DNA of 64,000 nucleotides from JAXLWB01 sp046328715. GTDB lineage: Bacteria > Chloroflexota > Anaerolineae > Caldilineales > Caldilineaceae. Shown in pieces: positions 17,450-26,401 of this stretch. The translations under genes and the position numbers were made by a program. Position 1 is the first letter of the stretch; each line of letters starts with the position of its first letter. The DNA lies in the NCBI GenBank assembly GCA_046328715.1, contig JAXLWB010000051.1:5193-69192 (forward strand), given 5' to 3'. Below the pieces are notes generated by a model that worked only from the letters and a program-made list of their open reading frames with translations, searched no databases and was not told the DNA's origin.

Positions 17450-19966
17450 CTATCTTGTCATGAATGGTAGTAGCACTTGATGACGTTCTTTCTGGAGAAT
17501 GATCCCATCGAATGGCTGTAGAGTAATGGCTTGTACGGGTGAGCCGTCGTTGTAGCGGGCGTCGGAGCGCAAGTAGATGGCGTCAGCCAGGCAGGGTGCG
17601 CTACCAGGACAGCGCAGGCGAATGGTGGGATGATCGCCGGGGCTGAAGGTGCGTTCGGCAATGCGATGCCACTGGTCGCCGCCACTGCGTTGATCGAGTG
17701 TAGTGCTCAGCACAACATCCTCGTCAATCACTACCTCGTACAGCGCGCTCGGGTTCCACTGTGACGATTCGGGGGCGGCGGGCCACCAAGCGTTAATAGT
17801 GTACCGATCGGTCTCGGGAATCTCAATGCTCCAACTAGCTGAACTACCTGGCTGAAGGAGATAAGCGTTGCTGCCCCAGTTGTGAAAGAAGGGCGGCGTG
17901 GCGTGCCATTCCCCGCTATCATAGGTTTGGGGTGTCGCACTGCCGGTCACGGCAAAGTTGGCATCGTTATCGATCATCCATTCATGGCGAGGCGCTTGTG
18001 TCCCCTTCAGACGTTGATACCCTGGCTCCAGGTCAAAGGTAACCGGCTGGCTAGAGCCATTGAGCAGTACCAGACCGTTATCAAAGCCACGGCGATAGAC
18101 ATTCGGTGTGGTTTCGTAGAGACGCACATCGTCAAGCCAGACTGTTCCGGTCAGCGCACCGACCTGGAATTGAAGGCGAGCATCGGCCGCCGAGGTATTC
18201 GCCTCAAAGGTGATGGTATAGGGACGCCACGTTTCATCGATCTGCAGGGTCTGGTTTAGGCCGTAAAGCTCCCAATCGGCGGCACCTTTGCGGCTTTGCA
18301 GAGTGATTGGGCGTGGGCGATCCGCTTTGGCGTAGAAGGCAAGGACATAGTTTGCACCGGAATTCAACTGGCGTTGCCACTGACGCATCTCAATGTGCCA
18401 GTCCGTAGCCGAGGTTGCAGTGATATCCATACGCGCCGATGCTGAACCGGAAGCAGCCGTGGATTTGTCCTGCACCAGATCAGCGACACAATTTTCGTCG
18501 CCATTCGCCCACATATCCCACGTACCAGCAAAACCCTGCTCAAAACCGCCATTATCCACCAAATTTACTGTCGGTTTGTCCACCGAGAGTTTGACTCGCT
18601 GGGCAGCTTCGGTAGGATAGCCCAAATCAAAATCCAGTTCGTCATACCACCAATCGTTGCCGTGCCAAGCGTCGCCGAATTCGTAGGCAAAGTAGCCATC
18701 GCCCATCAGGGTCAGGACCAGACCGAAGCGCATATAGGGATAGTAGCTGCGGGCAAAATCTAGCGTGGAGGCTGGAATGTCCTGCCACGGAGTATAGCCA
18801 TAGCCATAGGCGAGCAGATCGGGCGGCGAGGCTTCAAACATGATCGCATTCGGGGTGACTGCCTTGCTTTGCCAGGCTTGATAGGTGCCGAACAAAGAGG
18901 AGAAACTGGCCTCGCCTTCACGCACATTCGCTGGTTCAAAACCGATGCTGATGCCGTTGAAGATCTCCCCGATCCCGCGCTCATTGATATTCATGGCATG
19001 CCCGTTGACGATGGCGTTGGGCATCAACTTGCGAAAGAGCTTCAGTTCGGCAAAGACTCCTTCCTTCCACTTGGCGTCCAACTCCCAAGAGGGGTCGGGT
19101 TTGCCATCCTCGTCGGCATCGACTGGGAATGGATTGCCATAGATATCCTCGCTTAGCCAGGATTGGGTGGTAAAGACATTGTCAAAAAAAATGCCATCGA
19201 CGAGCAGGCCACTATCGATGATCCGTTTGGCCGCACTGCGCGCTTGATATTCGGCAACATAGGGTTTGGTGAGGTTGAGACGGTAGAAATTGGGCCAAAT
19301 TTCGACTTTGTTGCCGTGAATGTCCTTGAGATAATAGTCGTCGGGCAGGTTCCACTCTTCCACTGCGTTGATCGAGGTGAGGATCAGGATATTGGGGTTT
19401 GCCTGGCGCAATTGGCGAATGCGATCACTACTGAAGTCGGGACCCAGCCAGAGATCGATGCGTGCGGTGTCGGTAATGGTACGGTCATCGAAGTTTTTCC
19501 CACCCCAGAGGTTGCCTGTTCGCGGATAGGAAGGATTGACTTTGGGCAGGCTGCGATAGAGCAGGCGCACTTTATAGCTAGGATCAGAAGCGCAACGAAC
19601 AAAAACCTGATTGACCCAATTTGTATCTGGGTCAAGCGCAACCGAGGTAACATGCTGTTTACGCACGCCCGACTGGCTAAAACGCTGCATATGACCGTAA
19701 TCCCGATCCTCGTCCACGGAGTAGGCGCAGGTCGTATCGACGGGAGTTTCCACGCTGAGGGTAATTGCCGAGGTGCCATAGGGCAACAACATGCTGGTCG
19801 GCTGTGGATTGGTGATTGGGGTAGTCTCGGCCACGGTAACGCTGCGCGGGCGGCGAATTTCCGAATAAACGTCCGAAGCAGCCACAGCCGTGAACGTGTT
19901 TCCAATCACGGTTAACAGACCCACAACGGCAGCGAACACAACTCCCATCACAATCCAAACACGCAT
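17450..19966 (-). CDS. Secreted putative glycoside hydrolase with carbohydrate-binding modules and C-terminal LP motif
   Basis: Start at 19966 follows a GGGAG ribosome site and gives a signal peptide (RVWIVMGVVFAAVVGLLTVI). Residues about 140-470 resemble hypothetical glycosyl hydrolase families of TIM-barrel type (GHL15-like): DGIFFDNVF, NAIVNGHAMN, NAIMFEASPPDLLAYGYGY and LVLTLMGDGYFAYEFGD. A CBM4/9-like jelly roll follows (NLVDNGGFEQGFAGTWDMW to TVWLDDVRLYE), then a golvesin-like/CBM domain (YLLQPGSSASWSIEIPETDRY). The protein ends in QVLLPFMTR, a motif shared with three other secreted proteins here. It probably acts on surface or environmental polysaccharide. Its place between pyrFE and pyrD is not functionally obvious. 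Confidence 0.8.
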   Translation of the reverse strand: MRVWIVMGVVFAAVVGLLTVIGNTFTAVAASDVYSEIRRPRSVTVAETTPITNPQPTSMLLPYGTSAITLSVETPVDTTCAYSVDEDRDYGHMQRFSQSGVRKQHVTSVALDPDTNWVNQVFVRCASDPSYKVRLLYRSLPKVNPSYPRTGNLWGGKNFDDRTITDTARIDLWLGPDFSSDRIRQLRQANPNILILTSINAVEEWNLPDDYYLKDIHGNKVEIWPNFYRLNLTKPYVAEYQARSAAKRIIDSGLLVDGIFFDNVFTTQSWLSEDIYGNPFPVDADEDGKPDPSWELDAKWKEGVFAELKLFRKLMPNAIVNGHAMNINERGIGEIFNGISIGFEPANVREGEASFSSLFGTYQAWQSKAVTPNAIMFEASPPDLLAYGYGYTPWQDIPASTLDFARSYYPYMRFGLVLTLMGDGYFAYEFGDAWHGNDWWYDELDFDLGYPTEAAQRVKLSVDKPTVNLVDNGGFEQGFAGTWDMWANGDENCVADLVQDKSTAASGSASARMDITATSATDWHIEMRQWQRQLNSGANYVLAFYAKADRPRPITLQSRKGAADWELYGLNQTLQIDETWRPYTITFEANTSAADARLQFQVGALTGTVWLDDVRLYETTPNVYRRGFDNGLVLLNGSSQPVTFDLEPGYQRLKGTQAPRHEWMIDNDANFAVTGSATPQTYDSGEWHATPPFFHNWGSNAYLLQPGSSASWSIEIPETDRYTINAWWPAAPESSQWNPSALYEVVIDEDVVLSTTLDQRSGGDQWHRIAERTFSPGDHPTIRLRCPGSAPCLADAIYLRSDARYNDGSPVQAITLQPFDGIILQKERHQVLLPFMTR

Positions 19967-20073
19967 GGCAACTCCCAAATCAATACATTTTTTGCAATTA
20001 TCCAGCCTGCGACAACTTAACCGGCACTTCACGGTTCAAAGTAAGGGTGCCAGCACCAACATTCATACATACG

Positions 20074-21561
20074 CTACAAGGGCTTCTTCGCCAGGAATGA
20101 TTTCACTTCGTCTAGTTTGGCTTGCTCCAGTAGACCAGCTTGATGCAGGTTTTCGAGAAGCTGGCTGAACTTGAAGACACTGTGAACCATGATGCCCTCG
20201 GCTTGTAGATTGGCCGCGCCGCCCTGTTCGCGGTCGATCAGGACAATAACATCTTTGACGATCAAGCCAACCGATCTCAGCTTTTCGGCAGTTTGCAAAG
20301 TGCTGCCTCCACTCGTGATCAGATCTTCGATAATGACAACCCGTTCACCCGCTTGCCACTCGCCTTCGATCTCCTTGCCCAAGCCATGAGCCTTCACCTC
20401 TTTACGCATGTAGATCAGAGGTTTGTCAGCCTCAATCGATACGGCGGTGCCGATTGGCAACGCAGCGTAGGGCACACCCGCAATACGATCACAGGGAATG
20501 GCAGCCAACAATCGTGCATATTCCTTGGCTGCCTGCGCCAACAAGGACGGTTTGCTGACCAACAGTCGCAAATCGACGTAGACCGGAGACTGAATGCCGC
20601 TAGCCAGGGTAAAGGTACCAAACTTGACCGCGCCGAGGGAATGGAGGCTGGAGAGTAGCGTGTTTAATTGCGGATTGCGGCGGATGTCCTCTTTGGGCGC
20701 GGATTGGGGATTGGAAGAGGGACCGGCTTCCGCTTTGCACTTTGCGCCTTCCGCATTAATTTGGTCACGCAATTCGAGTGCGGCCTGACGATGGTCCTCG
20801 GCCTGGCAAATGCTGCGACTAGCGCTGATGATCAAGCCTTTGCCGTCGCTACGCAGACCAGCTTGCAGAGTTGCCGCTAGATCGCCACCTTGCGCACCGA
20901 TGCCTGGCACCAAAAACCAGGCGTCGGGCGTCGCTTGACGGACCGCCGCCACCGCATCAGGATAGGTTGCTCCCACCACCAGCCCCACATTCGGTGACCA
21001 TTGCGTCGCTGTGCGGGCCACATGAATATAAAGCGGCTGATTCGACTCACGATCTAACATACGCCAATCATTGATCTCAAGATGCTGAAAATCACCGGCA
21101 CTGGGGTTGGAAGTGTGGCAGAGGACAAAAACTGCCTTGCCTTGGTAGCGAGTAAAAGGGTCGACACTGTCCCGCCCCAGATAAGGCGCAAGCGTCACTG
21201 CATCAACCCCCAATTCATCAAAACAGGCGCGCGCATAGGCCACCTGCGTGTTGCCCATGTCGCTACGCTTGACATCCAGAATCACCGGAATCTGGGACGG
21301 AATCAGTGCCAGGGTTGCCTTGAGCAGTTGCATCCCGGCAATACCCAATGCCTCATAAAAGGCAATGTTGGGTTTGTAACAACAGACCAAATCATGGGTA
21401 GCTTCGATCACCGCCCGATTCCAGGCCAGGATCGATTCAATGACCGTTCCTTGCCGATAGCGGTCGGGAATCTGTTCGGGCAATGGATCAAGACCGACAC
21501 AGAGCAGGCTCTGATTCTGCGCCACGGAGCGTTCCAACTTTTCAAAAAAGGATTCTTTCAT
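20074..21561 (-). CDS. pyrFE: Bifunctional OMP decarboxylase - orotate phosphoribosyltransferase
   Basis: N-terminal PyrF (residues about 1-268) has the type-2 ODCase motifs: GLDPLPEQIP, the catalytic D-x-K-x2-D at 96-101 (DVKRSD) and LVPGIGAQGGDL. C-terminal PyrE (about 300-495) has GTFTLASGIQSPVYVDLR and the PRPP loop VVIIEDLITSGGS from residue 408. Together they convert orotate to UMP. The order PyrF-PyrE is the reverse of eukaryotic UMPS. The linker (about 270-300) is encoded by repetitive spacer-like DNA (GCGGATTGCGGCGG, GGATTGGGGATTGG), which suggests fusion through a former intergenic region. Downstream genes are the glycosidase-like gene and pyrD. Confidence 0.93.
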   Translation of the reverse strand: MKESFFEKLERSVAQNQSLLCVGLDPLPEQIPDRYRQGTVIESILAWNRAVIEATHDLVCCYKPNIAFYEALGIAGMQLLKATLALIPSQIPVILDVKRSDMGNTQVAYARACFDELGVDAVTLAPYLGRDSVDPFTRYQGKAVFVLCHTSNPSAGDFQHLEINDWRMLDRESNQPLYIHVARTATQWSPNVGLVVGATYPDAVAAVRQATPDAWFLVPGIGAQGGDLAATLQAGLRSDGKGLIISASRSICQAEDHRQAALELRDQINAEGAKCKAEAGPSSNPQSAPKEDIRRNPQLNTLLSSLHSLGAVKFGTFTLASGIQSPVYVDLRLLVSKPSLLAQAAKEYARLLAAIPCDRIAGVPYAALPIGTAVSIEADKPLIYMRKEVKAHGLGKEIEGEWQAGERVVIIEDLITSGGSTLQTAEKLRSVGLIVKDVIVLIDREQGGAANLQAEGIMVHSVFKFSQLLENLHQAGLLEQAKLDEVKSFLAKKPL

Positions 21562-21788
21562 TTGCAGTCTCTTTTGGATAATGATTGGTTAATTGCGGCA
21601 GTTGACTGGCGTGAGCACAGCACTCGATTTTCCTAGAGCTCGCATCAAACAGAGCACGCCATACAGATGTAGTATAGCAGGAATGGCAGGAATTCCCTGA
21701 TTAGTGAACCTTGCAGTTGAGGGATCAAACCGTCATACAATCCACTTAAAAAGCATAGGGAAGTATGCACAATCATTCGCTCAAACGG

Positions 21789-22162
21789 AGTGTCAAGATT
21801 TCCTTTACGGTTCGAGGGTCTCCTTACAGGTGGGGTTGATTGCGGTGGGTATTGTAGCGACCCGTGGACGCGGATTGGACTGTTAGTCGGTTACTTTGCC
21901 GGCTAGATCGACTCGATTTTGATGAGGGTAATGGATGTTGCCTTTGCCCTTCCGGCCAGCCTGATGGCGATCGCCATCGTAGCCATCCGAGAAACCTCGA
22001 CCACCCTGTCCGACCTGGGATTCGATGTTAAGTTTTGGCAGAGAATGTGTGCGCGAGACGCCCTGGTTTTCCATTTCTCCGGGGGTGACGATCTTTGCCA
22101 CTGTGCTGAGTCTAAATCTGGTGGGCGATGATTGGAGGGATGTGTGCGAGCCGAGGTTGTAA
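21789..22162 (+). pseudogene. Relic of an OppC/DppC-type ABC transporter permease
   Basis: Reading across frames gives FLYGSRVSLQVGLIAVGIVAT, then LLVGYFAG, a stop where Trp is usual, IDSILMRVMDVAFALPASLM and AIAIVAI. After a gap it resumes with SPGVTIFATVLSLNLVGDDW and RDVCEPRL before TAA at 22160-22162. These are the N-terminal and extreme C-terminal signatures of oligopeptide permease subunit C. The middle (EAA loop region) is deleted, and several frameshifts and stops are present, so it is dead. Nothing else of the transporter remains nearby. Confidence 0.75.
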
Positions 22163-22165
22163 ATA

Positions 22166-22224
22166 ACAGAGCCCTGTACGTCAGTAAGGGCGATACATTC
22201 CTTTACTGACGGGCGGAGCTCTGT
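22166..22224. repeat. Hairpin element with CGTCAGTAA arms
   Basis: Outer arms ACAGAGC (22166-22172) and GCTCTGT (22218-22224) enclose inner arms CGTCAGTAA (22179-22187) and TTACTGACG (22203-22211). It follows the dead permease and precedes the stop of the histidine phosphatase, so it could act as a terminator. A related hairpin with the same CGTCAGTAAGG core lies at 39191-39215. Confidence 0.6.
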
Positions 22225-22235
22225 ATTCGACGTGA

Positions 22236-22835
22236 CTAAACGAAAACTGTCTGGGGTTGGTAGATTTTGGCGGGTTGCGGTGTAAAGACCAATTCCAACT
22301 GCCAGCGCACATCGTGGCTGCTGCGGGTGGTCAGCCACACGCCAGCGGGCGGCACAGGATTGCCATGATCGAACTGCTGCTTGTAGAAATTCATCTCAGC
22401 CGCATCCATCATCAGATCAGACAATAGCGACGTTATCGGTCCGCCATGGGTGACGATGGCAATCGGGGCACCTTGTGTACTTTCATGAACGGCTTTTTCC
22501 CAAAAGGGACGAAAACGGGTCAAGACTCCGCCAAAGGTTTCCTCTCGGCTCCACTCACGCGCAGCATCTTCCTCAAACAGCTCAATCCCGGCAACTTCCG
22601 CAGCCAGGATGGCGGTACGTTTTGTGCGATCCAGAGGGCTGTGGTAGATCTTGCCCACGCCGACACTCTTCAAGAATTCGCCCAACTTTGTCGCTTCTTC
22701 TTCCCCCTTGGCCGTAAGCGGCGGTCCGGGTGGCACATCGTAGCGAATATCGGTGCGACTCCAATCGGGGGTCGCATGACGACAAAGGTAGACTCTGGGC
22801 TGTTGCCAGAGGATAGGATAGTGATTTAGGTTCAT
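22236..22835 (-). CDS. Histidine phosphatase superfamily (phosphoglycerate mutase-like) protein
   Basis: About 199 residues. The catalytic RH motif is in VYLCRHATPDW, followed by PPLTAKGEEEATKLG, the second active-site Arg region HSPLDRTKRTAILAA, an acidic EWSREE segment and the second His in IAIVTHGGPITSLL. Members dephosphorylate small phosphometabolites, but the substrate is not predictable. It is a single gene; a perfect 18-bp inverted repeat lies 70-130 bp upstream, followed by an IS4 copy, so its promoter region is structured. Confidence 0.9.
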   Translation of the reverse strand: MNLNHYPILWQQPRVYLCRHATPDWSRTDIRYDVPPGPPLTAKGEEEATKLGEFLKSVGVGKIYHSPLDRTKRTAILAAEVAGIELFEEDAAREWSREETFGGVLTRFRPFWEKAVHESTQGAPIAIVTHGGPITSLLSDLMMDAAEMNFYKQQFDHGNPVPPAGVWLTTRSSHDVRWQLELVFTPQPAKIYQPQTVFV

Positions 22836-22905
22836 AGCTTCCAAAAAGATTGGAATTGAGAGATTCGTTAGTTACGAGGTTACAAGAAACTCATAGACAC
22901 GCTAT

Positions 22906-22962
22906 TTAAACATTGCACAATCTGCCTCAGACCTTATACCTTGGAGATTGTGCAATGTTTAA
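22906..22962. repeat. Perfect 18-bp inverted repeat with 21-nt loop
   Basis: TTAAACATTGCACAATCT (22906-22923) is the exact reverse complement of 22945-22962. It lies between the histidine phosphatase start and IS copy 2. No T run follows on either strand, so a simple terminator is less likely than a binding site, cruciform or small mobile remnant. Confidence 0.85.
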
Positions 22963-22994
22963 GTGTCATCTCTATCAGTAACAATCTCTTAATC

Positions 22995-24410
22995 CATCAG
23001 TAACAAATTAAGCATTTACAGAGGTTGTCAAATCTGGGGAGAGCAGACAAGCTTGTAAAAATGAAAGGATGAGCGAACCAGAAAAAGAAAATAAAACTAA
23101 AAAGCAGTGTGCGACGCGAGCGGTTCAGCGTGATCGGAGCAAACGGTTGAGCAGCGAATTGCCAGATGAACAAGTGGTAGAACGGCTCCACGCGATTGTG
23201 CATCCAGCGACCCTGGCGCAAATCGCTGTATACGAAGCGCTTGGGCTGCGTGCCCGCATCCTGACGTTACCCGTGATGATGGCCTTAGTATTGAGTCTGC
23301 TCTGGCAGCAAACCGGCAGCATCTGCGAAATGGTGCGACTGGTGCACGAAGAATGTGTTTTGTGGGTCGCCCTTTACAAGGCTTAACGCAACAAGCACTC
23401 GACTCGCTTGCGTATGTTGCCAGCAGAGTTGTTTCTGCAAGTGTTCTGCTTGAGCTATTGCCTGGACTGGCAAAACGCAGTTTGGAACGCAGCCGCCCCT
23501 TACCCGCTGAACTTGCTCTGGGCGAAAAGGCAATACACTCAGGTTTGCGCCTGCGATGGCTCAACTCTGGATGCACTCTTGTGCAAGGTCGGGTTGCAGG
23601 AGAATGAAAAGAATCCATTGGCGGGACGCATGTTAGCGATTCTTCTGGATATCGTCACTCGCCTGCCTACCCAGGTTTGGTATGAAGAAGATGCACAAGC
23701 GCATGACCAAAGCTTTCTCGACAAAGTGCGCTCCCATCTGCTCACAGGCAGCCTGCTCATTTTCGATTTGGGTTTCACCAACTTCACTTTCTTCCGCCAC
23801 CGAACAAGGTGTCTTTTTCATCACACGTGCCAAGAGCAATCTGGCATTCCAGGGGGAATCGTTGCTGCTCAAAACTGCTGTGGTGCATGACCAAATCGGT
23901 GGATTGGACAAGGTGATGACCGCCAGCAAGTGCGCCTGATTCAATTTCTCTATCACGGCAAGTGGTATCGCTATCTCACCAACGACCTCGATGCATCGCA
24001 TCTTCCCGTTGAGTATGCCGTGGTTTTTTACTGGCAACGCTGGCGAATTGAAGATGCCTATGCCATTGTCAAACGCCTGCTCGGTTTAGCTTTCTTTCAT
24101 TGTTCGGCTCAGAATGCTGTACAAATGCAACTCTGGGCGACCTGATTCTCTATGGTTCTGGTTGACCTGACTGACCAAGTCGCTCAGCAACTCAACAAAC
24201 CCTTTGCTCGCATTTCTATGGAGATGGTCTATCGCTCGCTTCCTTTCTTTGCTAGGACTCATCACAAGGGGAATGCCGACAACCTGATTGATTATCTTGT
24301 TGCCAATGTCAAACGCCTGGGCATTCTTAAATCTATCCGTTCTGACCAACCGTCAACTCTTCTCTCCCTCAAGTTGACAATCGCTCTAAACGCTTAATTT
24401 GTCACCAATG
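22995..24410 (+). mobile_element. IS4-family insertion sequence, copy 2 (about 1.42 kb)
   Basis: Same terminal repeats as copy 1 (CATCAGTAACAAATTAAGC left; right end ...CACCAATG). It is flanked by a perfect 9-bp target duplication CTCTTAATC (22986-22994 and 24411-24419). It inserted a few tens of bases past the 3' end of the SRP RNA gene. Nearly all differences from copy 1 are 1-4 bp insertions or deletions rather than substitutions. Confidence 0.93.
23069..24397 (+). pseudogene. IS4-family DDE transposase, copy 2 (frame broken by indels)
   Basis: Carries the same motifs as copy 1, spread over several frames: CACDGSTLDALL, LIFDLGFTNFTFF and the Y-x2-R-x3-E-x6-K box in YWQRWRIEDAYAIVKRLL. Breaks relative to copy 1 include sites near 23370, 23450, 23645, 23800, 23905 and 24145. 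The conserved C-terminal segment from about 24152 is open to the TAA at 24397. Confidence 0.85.
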
Positions 24411-24443
24411 CTCTTAATCTCAAAATTTCTTCCACAAAAAATT

Positions 24444-24592
24444 CGTGTGCTTTCATCGCCCCGCCAGAAACACCAGGCACCCCCGTGTCACCCGAAACGA
24501 TGCGCTTACCGTTGCTGCCTTCCGGCCCTGGCGGGGTTCACGCTGTTTCGCCGCACAGGACCCAGTGCCTGACGAGGCGATGAAAACACACG
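24444..24592 (-). ncRNA. ffs: Signal recognition particle RNA (4.5S)
   Basis: The minus strand contains the conserved SRP domain IV core, GCCAGGGCCGGAAGGCAGCA followed by ACGGTAAGC, within GTCCTGTGCGG...GGGTGCCTGG. The termini pair (CATCGCC with GGCGATG, then CGTGTG with CACACG), giving a closed rod of about 150 nt. T6 follows the 3' side on the minus strand (24441-24436), consistent with a rho-independent terminator. The product binds Ffh to target nascent membrane and secreted proteins. Confidence 0.93.
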
Positions 24593-24697
24593 AATCAAAG
24601 TGAAGCAGTGGGACAGTGAACAGTAAGTCAGTGGGAACTACTAATGGACTGTCCTACTAATTCACTGTCTTACTGATCAACTGACCACTGACACCAG

Positions 24698-24783
24698 CGG
24701 AGAGGGTGAGATTTGAACTCACGGAACTCATCGTTCACGAGCTTTCCAGGCCCGCGCCATAAGCCGGACTAGGCGACCTCTCC
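24698..24783 (-). tRNA. tRNA-Ser (GGA)
   Basis: 86 nt with acceptor GGAGAGG/CCTCTCC, discriminator G, D arm GCC..GGC, anticodon stem CGGGC/GCTCG around loop CTGGAAA (anticodon GGA, reading UCC/UCU), a long variable arm typical of serine tRNAs, and T arm GTGAG-TTCAAAT-CTCAC. CCA is not encoded. It lies about 105 bp upstream of the SRP RNA on the same strand. Confidence 0.95.
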
Positions 24784-25005
24784 AGGCAATTGAAGCATTA
24801 TAGTGCAGGTTAGGCGAAAGGTAAAGTTTGAAAAGATGCAAGATGCAAGTTGCAAAGTTGCAGAGAGGCAGAGTTGAAAAGTAACCATGCACTCTTCCAC
24901 TTTGCAACTTTGCCACTCTGCAACCCTTCTCCACCTTCCATTTTTGTCTAGCAATCTCAACAGATTGTCAATGTAATTGCGTAAAGTTTGATGTATAGTA
25001 TGGCC

Positions 25006-26370
25006 ATGAACGTCAAACAAATCTACCTTTCAAGATTATTTTGGATTACAGTTTCCCTGTTTTTAACTGTTAGTTGTCTGCGCAATGAGGTGGAAACGCA
25101 ACCAGCAGCAGTTGCAACCTCTGTTCCGCCCACAGGGTTGACACCACCTGCCGAAGCTCCGGCCCTTGCCCCACCGAAAACGGCGACTCCGCTTGCCACC
25201 AGTACTGTAGTGGTGACAGAAACCTATGCAACCCCAATCGTGCAAGCCGCACCAGCACAGCAAACAGGGGTTGGCACACCTGGCGATCCCTATGCCACAG
25301 CGCCTCTCTGTCCGACCCATGACGATATCCATTGGCACGGACTGTGGGATGCCGCCCGCGGTTGCCATTACAACCATACCCACAATGCAGATCCTTCCGC
25401 AGTGGATAATGTCTTCGGCCCAGCCGGGACACTCTTTGGGGGGCAGTCGATCAGTTACCCTTGGCAGACGCCGCATGAAAATCAGAACAAACATCAGGGC
25501 TACAAATACGCCGTAGGTGCAGACCTGCCCTGTGTGCAAGATACCTACGAATACCTATCGCCCCAGCCAGATTGTGTGCGCGCCTTCCGCATTCAACATC
25601 ATGATCTGGGCGGGCCGATGGATGCAGTAGTGCGTTTTCATTCCTACTTTGCCGAGGTGCAGGTGTGCCGTAGGGATGGAAGCAGTTGTGGCATCATACG
25701 GACGGGAGGTCACTCGGACTTCGGCATTCTACATGTCCCGTACAAACAGGCGTGGATTCCGCTGCCGCAGAAAGACCCGCCGGAATTGTGGCAATATGTC
25801 AATGATCGCAGCCAGGTTGACCTCAACGTGGATCCCTACCGCGCCTACAATGAGCTTAGTTTGATGCAACAAATGCGCACGGCTGAGGCAATGTGCAAAA
25901 CGCGGCGACCGGGCCGCGAGTTACGCACCACCTGGGCGGGGGCGACCCAGTTTGGTCACGCCGATTGGGCGGTGGGCAACCAGATCGTCGGCTTTCAGTT
26001 CTGGACCTTTGACGATTGGGGTGGCTTCGACCCGAATAATCTGGCCGATTATCAGTTGGTTTGTCCCGATGCGCAATGTCGCTTTAACAGCTCGGAGCAT
26101 GCGCTCTACACCGTGAGCGTTGATGTTGCAGCCGAACTGGACGACGATGGCGATGGGATTGTCAACTACCAGGGTTTTACAGACCTCAATGGCAAGGTCG
26201 CCACCAATTGTACGGTGGCTGGGCAGAATTGTGTGCCGCTGGTGATCGAACACGCAGCAGTGGGCAGATATCTTTACTCGTTCCAGGCCCCAACCCATGA
26301 TGTCGCTGCCATCACCCACGACTATGATGTCTCGCCAGAGGGTGTGTGGTGGATTCAGTATCCGAACTGA
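25006..26370 (+). CDS. Secreted His-rich probable lipoprotein, unknown function
   Basis: Start at 25006 gives a hydrophobic signal (LFWITVSLFLTVSC) with a possible, non-ideal lipobox Cys. A Pro/Thr/Ala-rich linker follows to about residue 90. The mature part opens with CPTHDDIHWHGLWDAARGCH, then YNHTHNADPS, a cluster of His that could bind metal. Later segments include HENQNKHQGYKYAVG, FRIQHHDLGGPMDAVVRFHS, an FGHADWAVGNQ block and a DDDGDGI calcium-like loop. Eight or more Cys suggest disulfides. I do not recognise a named family. The gene is monocistronic; the BTAD regulator on the other strand converges with it. Confidence 0.7.
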   Translation: MNVKQIYLSRLFWITVSLFLTVSCLRNEVETQPAAVATSVPPTGLTPPAEAPALAPPKTATPLATSTVVVTETYATPIVQAAPAQQTGVGTPGDPYATAPLCPTHDDIHWHGLWDAARGCHYNHTHNADPSAVDNVFGPAGTLFGGQSISYPWQTPHENQNKHQGYKYAVGADLPCVQDTYEYLSPQPDCVRAFRIQHHDLGGPMDAVVRFHSYFAEVQVCRRDGSSCGIIRTGGHSDFGILHVPYKQAWIPLPQKDPPELWQYVNDRSQVDLNVDPYRAYNELSLMQQMRTAEAMCKTRRPGRELRTTWAGATQFGHADWAVGNQIVGFQFWTFDDWGGFDPNNLADYQLVCPDAQCRFNSSEHALYTVSVDVAAELDDDGDGIVNYQGFTDLNGKVATNCTVAGQNCVPLVIEHAAVGRYLYSFQAPTHDVAAITHDYDVSPEGVWWIQYPN

Positions 26371-26401
26371 GGCAAGGGTGACAAGATGAAGCTTTATTCT
26401 G

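Noticed and set aside
22845..22994. Extra IS-related terminal repeat at the 18-bp inverted repeat
   Set aside because: Its sequence does not match the IS4 ends and lies outside the 9-bp target duplication.
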